Of a stretch of DNA of 16,721 nucleotides, positions 12,543-16,721 are shown piece by piece. Position 1 is the stretch's first letter. Every line of letters begins with the position of its first letter. The notes below the pieces were generated by a model that was not told the DNA's origin, did no database searches, and saw only the letters and a list, made by a program, of their open reading frames with translations. The DNA comes from Candidatus Moraniibacteriota bacterium (GTDB lineage Bacteria > Patescibacteriota > Minisyncoccia > Moranbacterales > UBA1568): positions 1-16,721 of the forward strand of contig JAGOOJ010000014.1 in assembly GCA_017992575.1 (NCBI GenBank). The letters are read 5' to 3'. The position numbers were made by a program, and so were the translations under genes.

Positions 12543-14855
12543 ATGTATTTAAAGAAACTCGAAATTAATGGTTTCAAGTCGTTTGCCAACAAGACGATTT
12601 TGGATTTCCTGCCAGAATGTAACATTGCCGATGGTGAATCGTGTGGTATTACTGCTATTGTGGGGCCGAACGGCTCTGGGAAATCCAATGTGGCAGATGC
12701 TATTCGTTGGGCGATTGGTGAACAATCATCCAAGAATTTACGTGGCAAAAAGTCAGAAGACGTAATTTTCGCAGGGACAGACAAGAAGGGTCGTTTAGGA
12801 ACAGCGTCCGTGACGTTGTATTTTGATAATTCCGATAAACGTATCCCGATTGAATTTGCCGAAGTCTCTATCACTCGCAAGGTATTTCGTAGTGGTGAAA
12901 GTGAATATCTGATCAATGGTTCACGGGTGCGACTCATGGATATCGTCGATCTTTTGGCTAAGGCCGGTATTGGGAAAGACAGCTACTGTGTGATTACTCA
13001 GGGTATGTCTGATGCGGTGCTGAATGCGACTGCGCTTGAACGCCGGGCTATTTTTGAAGATGCTGCTGGGGTAAAACAGTATCAGATTGAAAAAGAACGG
13101 GCTCTACGGAAGCTTGAGAGCACTCGGGAAAATTTGGTACGTGTTGATGCTCTGACAGCAGAGATTGAACCACATTTGAAAAACTTACGCCGTCAGGCAG
13201 AAAAAGCATCACAGGGAAAAGATGTCGCTCTGAAACTTCATGATAAGCAAATACTGCTTTATAGCTATCTGTGGGACAATTTTCAGGGTGAGCGTGGCAA
13301 GCTTGCTTCGGAGCGTGATGTTCTCCAAAAGTCGGTATTTGATATTGAAATAGAAACCAATACGTTGGCCAAGGAAGTGACTGAAGCGTCACGCATGATG
13401 GAGGATCAGACCGAAGAAGAATCCCTCCAAGTGGCACTGGAGAAACTTCGCGAAGAGGGAAATGTGTTTTTGCGTGACCGGAGCGTTCTTGAAGGAAAAA
13501 TTGAAATTGAAAAGGAAAAACAAAAGGTAGAAGAGGTTATTCGAGTGATACCGGTTGATTTGAATTATGTCCGCAAGGCGCTGGAAGAAATTCGTCATCA
13601 TCAAGCAGAATTGATTGAGCGTATTCAAAACGTAGAAAAACTCGAGGACCTGCAGGATATTCGTGAATTTGCTCAGGTGATTAAGCAGAAATTGTATGAC
13701 CTCGATACCAAAGCTGGAGAGGGGAGTGTCAAAGAAAAGAAGATTATTGCCTTGCCAGATGATGAGAAAAAAGCCAGTGATGAACGCTTGGCTCAGTACG
13801 GCGCTGAAAAACAACAGCTCAACGGTAAGCTGGAAAAACTGCAAAAGCAATTGACAGAAACAGAGGCTCAGATAGGAGCGATTCGCGAAGCTAGCCGTAC
13901 TAGTCGAGAAACCTTTTTTGCCAAGGAAAAGCTGTGGCGCGAAAAAGAACGTCAGCTGACAATACTGAAAGATAGTCTGAATGAGGTCAAAGTCCGGTTG
14001 GCTCGAGTAGAAGTGCGTGAAGAGGATTTAGTAGTGCTTGTTCGTGAAGAACTGGCTATGAAGGTAGATGATTTGAAATTTAATGCGAGAGAAGTAGGGG
14101 AAGTGGACCGAGAACGATTGGAACGTGAGATCGCTCGGCTCAAGGTTGAAGTAGAGCACATCGGTACCATCGACCCGATGATTGTTGAAGAATTTGAGGA
14201 GACCGAAGAGCGGTTCCAGTTTTTGACACACGAGTCAGCTGATTTGAAACAGGCCTCGGAATCACTGCGAGTAGTGATTAAGGAAATGGATCAGAAGATC
14301 GACGGTGTTTTTCAAGAAGCGTTCAAGGAAATTCGCAAGAAGTTTGAAGCGTATTTCAAAATAATCTTTGGTGGAGGCAAAGCGGAGCTCAATATGATTA
14401 AAATTCGACGCCGGAATCGTCAGCTGGCGGACGGAGAAGAAGGGACTGAAGATGAAGAAAACGGCGAGCCATCCGAGGAAGAAGAGGAATTAGGTATTGA
14501 TATTTTCGCTTGCCCTCCTGGGAAGAAAATTTCTAATTTGGCGATGCTTTCAGGAGGAGAACGTTCGCTTACTTCGCTGGCGCTCCTCTTTGCTATCATT
14601 TCTCATAATCCACCCCCATTTGCTGTGCTTGATGAAGTGGAAGCGGCACTTGATGAGGCTAATTCCCGTCGTTTTAGCAAAATGCTCCAAGAACTCTCCG
14701 ATCATACACAGTTCATTGCCATCACTCACAATCGTCAGACTATGGAGCAGGCTTCACTCCTCTATGGGGTGACTATGGGGGCCGACGGTGTTTCTCAACT
14801 CCTCTCTATTCGCCTCGATCAGATAGGCGAGGGTGGCAAGCTCGCGGTGAAGTAG
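12543..14855 (+). CDS. smc: SMC-family chromosome segregation ATPase, short form apparently lacking the hinge
   Basis: The ends are classic SMC: MYLKKLEINGFKSFANKT, Walker A GPNGSGKSN (41-49), IRWAIGEQSSKNLRG, VITQGMSDAVLNA, and ERRAIFEDAAGVKQY at the N-terminal head; LSGGERSLTSLALLFAI (signature, from 669) and FAVLDEVEAALDEAN (Walker B, from about 693) plus ITHNRQTME at the C-terminal head. Between about residues 170 and 610 the protein is charged and heptad-like coiled coil. Bacterial SMCs are usually about 1150-1200 residues with a globular Gly-rich hinge; this one has 770 and I see no hinge-like stretch and no CxxC zinc hook. A likely turn lies near KIIALPDDEKKA (about 403-414). An acidic insert (GEEGTEDEENGE and an E-run) precedes the signature. 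There is no internal stop or frameshift. It probably compacts or loops DNA; ScpA/ScpB are not in the window. Confidence 0.9.
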   Translation: MYLKKLEINGFKSFANKTILDFLPECNIADGESCGITAIVGPNGSGKSNVADAIRWAIGEQSSKNLRGKKSEDVIFAGTDKKGRLGTASVTLYFDNSDKRIPIEFAEVSITRKVFRSGESEYLINGSRVRLMDIVDLLAKAGIGKDSYCVITQGMSDAVLNATALERRAIFEDAAGVKQYQIEKERALRKLESTRENLVRVDALTAEIEPHLKNLRRQAEKASQGKDVALKLHDKQILLYSYLWDNFQGERGKLASERDVLQKSVFDIEIETNTLAKEVTEASRMMEDQTEEESLQVALEKLREEGNVFLRDRSVLEGKIEIEKEKQKVEEVIRVIPVDLNYVRKALEEIRHHQAELIERIQNVEKLEDLQDIREFAQVIKQKLYDLDTKAGEGSVKEKKIIALPDDEKKASDERLAQYGAEKQQLNGKLEKLQKQLTETEAQIGAIREASRTSRETFFAKEKLWREKERQLTILKDSLNEVKVRLARVEVREEDLVVLVREELAMKVDDLKFNAREVGEVDRERLEREIARLKVEVEHIGTIDPMIVEEFEETEERFQFLTHESADLKQASESLRVVIKEMDQKIDGVFQEAFKEIRKKFEAYFKIIFGGGKAELNMIKIRRRNRQLADGEEGTEDEENGEPSEEEEELGIDIFACPPGKKISNLAMLSGGERSLTSLALLFAIISHNPPPFAVLDEVEAALDEANSRRFSKMLQELSDHTQFIAITHNRQTMEQASLLYGVTMGADGVSQLLSIRLDQIGEGGKLAVK

Positions 14856-14865
14856 AGGGAATTTG

Positions 14866-14915
14866 ACCCCGTTAGGGAACGCTACGCCTCTGGAGTGACT
14901 TTTCTCTAACGGGGT
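14866..14915 (+). repeat. Inverted repeat between smc and rpsP, touching the -35
   Basis: 14-bp arms with one G-T pair (14866-14879 with 14902-14915), core ACCCCGTTAG/CTAACGGGGT, and a 22-base loop, starting 10 bases after the smc stop. No T-run follows; instead the right arm ends in the first T of the rpsP -35. It may act as a factor-assisted terminator, an mRNA 3'-end stabiliser or an operator. Confidence 0.75.
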
Positions 14916-14943
14916 TGACGTTCTTGTAAAAACAGGATAGAAT
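14915..14943 (+). promoter_or_regulatory. Sigma70-type promoter of rpsP
   Basis: TTGACG (14915-14920), 17-base spacer, TAGAAT (14938-14943); 5 of 6 matches in both boxes. The predicted start near 14950 gives a leader of about 65 bases with a 6-bp hairpin GCCCTT-AGA-AAGGGC (14964-14978). Confidence 0.8.
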
Positions 14944-15015
14944 GGGTTTCGTATCCTCCTTTGCCCTTAGAAAGGGCTTCGGGCGGACTGGTATATCTAA
15001 ATTTATTTATCTGCT

Positions 15016-15480
15016 ATGTTAGCTATCCGTCTCAATCGTACAGGAAAAAGAAACCGCGCTCATTTTCGCGTGGTAGTGCAGGAACATACCAAAGCTCCGG
15101 GGAAGCGCCATGTTGAGATCGTTGGAAGCTACGATCCACATAAAAAGACGACCATTTTGAATAAGGATCGGATTTTGTACTGGGTTGGGCAGGGAGCGCA
15201 GGTATCAGATGCTGTGCACAATATGTTGGTACGCGAGGGCATTGTTGAGGCCAAGAAGATTGCTAAAAAGATGCCTCGTCCGGTAGTGAAGGAAGCACCC
15301 GAAGTTGAAGTGGTGCCAACTCCTGAAGTGAAGACTGAAGACATTCCTGCAACAACAGCTCCGGCTGAAGAGACACCTGAACCAGTAGCGAGTGTTGAAG
15401 AACCAAAGGCGGAAGAGATTGTGACTGACAATGTGTTCGCTGGCGCGACTGCGAAAGAAGAAGAAACTCCCAAGGCATAA
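15016..15480 (+). CDS. rpsP: Small ribosomal subunit protein bS16 with long acidic tail
   Basis: Residues 1-80 are S16: MLAIRLNRTGKRNRAHFRVVVQEH, KRHVEIVGSYDPHKK, NKDRILYWVGQGAQVSDAVHNMLVREGI. S16 binds 16S rRNA early in 30S assembly. S16 is commonly about 80-95 residues; here about 70 extra residues rich in Glu, Pro, Ala, Val and Thr follow (repeated VEV/PTPEV/EETPE-type segments), certainly low complexity and probably disordered and acidic, unusual for an rRNA-binding protein. The frame and the TAA stop are clean. It has its own well-formed promoter and a hairpin leader; in many bacteria S16 is followed by rimM and trmD, but here the next gene is rplJ. No Shine-Dalgarno sequence. Confidence 0.96.
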   Translation: MLAIRLNRTGKRNRAHFRVVVQEHTKAPGKRHVEIVGSYDPHKKTTILNKDRILYWVGQGAQVSDAVHNMLVREGIVEAKKIAKKMPRPVVKEAPEVEVVPTPEVKTEDIPATTAPAEETPEPVASVEEPKAEEIVTDNVFAGATAKEEETPKA

Positions 15481-15494
15481 CGCGGATTGACCAT

Positions 15495-15538
15495 GGTGGT
15501 CGCCCGCCGGTGGTTGACCACCGTCGCTCGCGAGCGAC
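15495..15538. repeat. G+C-rich palindromes between rpsP and the rplJ promoter
   Basis: Two adjacent palindromes: a 6-bp stem with TTGA loop (15508-15513 with 15518-15523) and a perfect 16-bp palindrome GTCGCTCG/CGAGCGAC (15523-15538). GGTGGTC at 15495-15501 can also pair with GACCACC at 15516-15522, an alternative fold. No T-run follows. The second palindrome ends 5 bases before the rplJ -35. Confidence 0.8.
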
Positions 15539-15543
15539 GTGGG

Positions 15544-15572
15544 TTGACAAAAAGCTCCCAGAAGCGTACACT
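15544..15572 (+). promoter_or_regulatory. Sigma70-type promoter of rplJ-rplL
   Basis: A perfect -35 TTGACA (15544-15549), a 17-base spacer and TACACT (15567-15572). The predicted start near 15579 leaves a structured leader of about 190 bases before rplJ. Confidence 0.82.
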
Positions 15573-15578
15573 GTAAAC

Positions 15579-15752
15579 ACAATTGAATATCCGTAGACAT
15601 GAGGCATGAGCTACCTGAATCTGTAAAGACTCTAGTGTGGTGAAGTAAGATCCTCACGAGGAACACTCTCTCGATGACGTTTGAAAAGATAGCATCAAGA
15701 GTCTGTTTATAAGAATTCTCAAGTCTGCGGTAACACGCAGATTTTTGTTTTT
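15579..15752 (+). promoter_or_regulatory. rplJ leader: L10-leader-like structure with intrinsic attenuator
   Basis: A closing stem AGACTCT/AGAGTCT (15627-15633 with 15698-15704) encloses two arms: GTGT...ACAC with an inner TCCT/AGGA hairpin, and GATG...CATC. It is followed by an intrinsic terminator TCTGCG/CGCAGA (15724-15729 with 15736-15741) and a T-rich tract, all upstream of rplJ. L10 leaders that bind the L10-(L12)n complex are known upstream of rplJ in many bacteria, sometimes with an attenuator; this arrangement fits, although I cannot confirm the Rfam consensus by eye. The AGACT segment could also pair with AGTCT at the base of the terminator, a possible antiterminator. Confidence 0.6.
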
Positions 15753-15766
15753 AAGTTCTCACCGAT

Positions 15767-16291
15767 ATGCAACACACGAAACAACAGAAGGAACTTCTCA
15801 TTAGCGAAGTAACAGAGAAGATTAAAGATTCCAAAGCACTCGTCTTTGCGAATTTTAAAGGAGTATCCGTGAAGAATATCACCACTATCCGTAAAGAACT
15901 GCGTAAAAGCGGATCGAGCTGGCAGGTGATGAAGAAGACGCTTCTCAATATCGCCCTCAAAAATGCCGGTGTTGAGGTGAATGCCCGAGAGCTCGAAGGT
16001 CAGGTTGGTGTCGCTTTTTCTCATGATGAAGTGGCTGCTGCCAAAACGATTGCTGATTTTCAGAAAGCAAACAAGGACGTGACGATTACGATAGAAGGTG
16101 GAGCACTCGGAAGCAAGGCGCTTTCAGCTAATGAAGTCAAAGCCTTGGCCAAACTGCCAAGCCAAGACGAACTCCGAGCTCAGCTTGTCGGAACACTCCA
16201 GGCTCCTATTTCCAGTTTTGTTCGAGTACTCAGTGGCAATTTGAGTGGGTTGGTGCAGGTGCTTAAGGCTATTGAAGGAAAGAAAGCCTAA
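15767..16291 (+). CDS. rplJ: Large ribosomal subunit protein uL10
   Basis: A 174-residue L10 of normal length. L10 anchors L7/L12 dimers to 23S rRNA to form the stalk that recruits translation GTPases. Visible features: N-terminal KQQKELLISEVTEKIKDSKALVFANFKGVSV, TTIRKELRKSGSSWQVMKKTLLNIAL (the RNA-binding core with KKTL), and LAKLPSQDELRAQLVGTLQAPISSFVRVL (the PS..ELRAQLVG motif typical of bacterial L10), with a C-terminal helix GNLSGLVQVLKAIEGKKA that carries the L7/L12-binding sites. It is followed 41 bases later by rplL, the standard pair. Likely autoregulated through the leader upstream. No Shine-Dalgarno sequence. Confidence 0.97.
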   Translation: MQHTKQQKELLISEVTEKIKDSKALVFANFKGVSVKNITTIRKELRKSGSSWQVMKKTLLNIALKNAGVEVNARELEGQVGVAFSHDEVAAAKTIADFQKANKDVTITIEGGALGSKALSANEVKALAKLPSQDELRAQLVGTLQAPISSFVRVLSGNLSGLVQVLKAIEGKKA

Positions 16292-16332
16292 CTTACATTA
16301 TTATCAATTAAGTAATCATAATTTACACGATT

Positions 16333-16721
16333 ATGTCAGAAGAAGTAAAAGAAGCCGTAGTAGTGCCAGAGAAGTTTGCCAAGCTCGTGACTGAGATTGA
16401 AAAGATGAGCGTGCTCGATCTTTCTGAACTCGTACACGTCCTCGAGGATAAGTTTGGTGTATCTGCTGCTGCTCCAATGATGATGGGTGCTGCTCCAGCC
16501 GCTGCTGCTGAAGCCGTTGAAGAAAAGACTGAGTTCGATGTAGAATTGACTGCTGCTGGTGCTCAGAAGATCAATGTTATCAAAGTCGTTCGTGAAGTGA
16601 CTGGTCTTGGTTTGAAGGAAGCCAAGGATATGGTAGATGCTGCTCCAAAGGTTATCAAAGAGAAGATCGCCAAGGCTGATGCCGAAGCTATCGTCAAGAA
16701 ACTGACCGAAGCTGGTGCTAC
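16333..16721 (+). CDS. rplL: Large ribosomal subunit protein bL12 (L7/L12), 3' partial
   Basis: ATG at 16333 opens a frame that runs to the window edge (129 residues visible). N-terminal dimerisation domain: VPEKFAKLVTEIEKMSVLDLSELVHVLEDKFGVS; a short Ala/Pro/Met-rich hinge (AAAPMMMGAAPAAAAEA); C-terminal domain EKTEFDVELTAAGAQKINVIKVVREVTGLGLKEAKDMVDAAPKVIKE, with the GLGLKEAK factor-binding motif, then IAKADAEAIVKKLTEAGA at the end. L7/L12 is the flexible stalk protein that contacts EF-Tu, EF-G and other GTPases. The C-terminus is essentially complete; only the last one or two residues and the stop are outside the window. It is cotranscribed with rplJ. Confidence 0.97.
   Translation, partial: MSEEVKEAVVVPEKFAKLVTEIEKMSVLDLSELVHVLEDKFGVSAAAPMMMGAAPAAAAEAVEEKTEFDVELTAAGAQKINVIKVVREVTGLGLKEAKDMVDAAPKVIKEKIAKADAEAIVKKLTEAGA

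Noticed and set aside
1..16721. tRNA or rRNA genes and insertion sequences.
   Set aside because: I found no cloverleaf with a GGTTCRA T-loop, no rRNA signature and no transposase-like protein on either strand.

Overview
The window is a 16.7-kb piece of bacterial housekeeping DNA, probably from a Candidate Phyla Radiation (Patescibacteria) genome. This is inferred from divergent but recognisable core proteins, an unusually short SMC, an archaeal-style UPF0200 kinase, ribosomal proteins with long low-complexity tails, and core genes that almost all lack a Shine-Dalgarno sequence. TGA acts as a normal stop (tmk, rnhB, the 3789 gene), so the code is standard. I cannot place it below phylum level.

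Layout. Positions 1-3635 (+) look like one tightly packed operon: two P-loop nucleotide-kinase-like proteins (the first cut by the window edge), thymidylate kinase, dUTPase and GatB. A strong terminator follows, then a two-gene unit of unknown function (3789-4467) that is richer in G+C, has good ribosome binding sites and ends at a second terminator. On the minus strand, dnaE (9272-5739) is followed by miaA (5511-4555). From 9462 the plus strand carries rnhB, then rpmF-nusB, rnc, a shortened smc, rpsP, and the rplJ-rplL operon, which runs off the end.

The genes serve DNA precursor supply (tmk, dut), replication and RNA-primer or ribonucleotide removal (dnaE, rnhB), chromosome organisation (smc), and translation or RNA processing (gatB, miaA, nusB, rnc and ribosomal proteins S16, L32, L10 and L7/L12).

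The unexpected content is mostly non-coding. (1) Two copies of the same folded element, at 5554-5716 (minus) and 10217-10370 (plus), keep identical loop sequences while stem sequences change in a compensatory way. This looks like an undescribed structured RNA family or a mobile hairpin element. (2) A family of degenerate 7-bp tandem repeats occurs between genes and also inside miaA and rnhB, where both copies are read in the same frame. (3) A possible ncRNA or attenuator with two mutually exclusive stems lies upstream of smc. (4) The SMC protein appears to have no hinge domain. (5) The thymidylate kinase has replacements at its P-loop lysine and at the Asp of its DR motif. (6) Inverted repeats abut the promoters of rpsP and rplJ.
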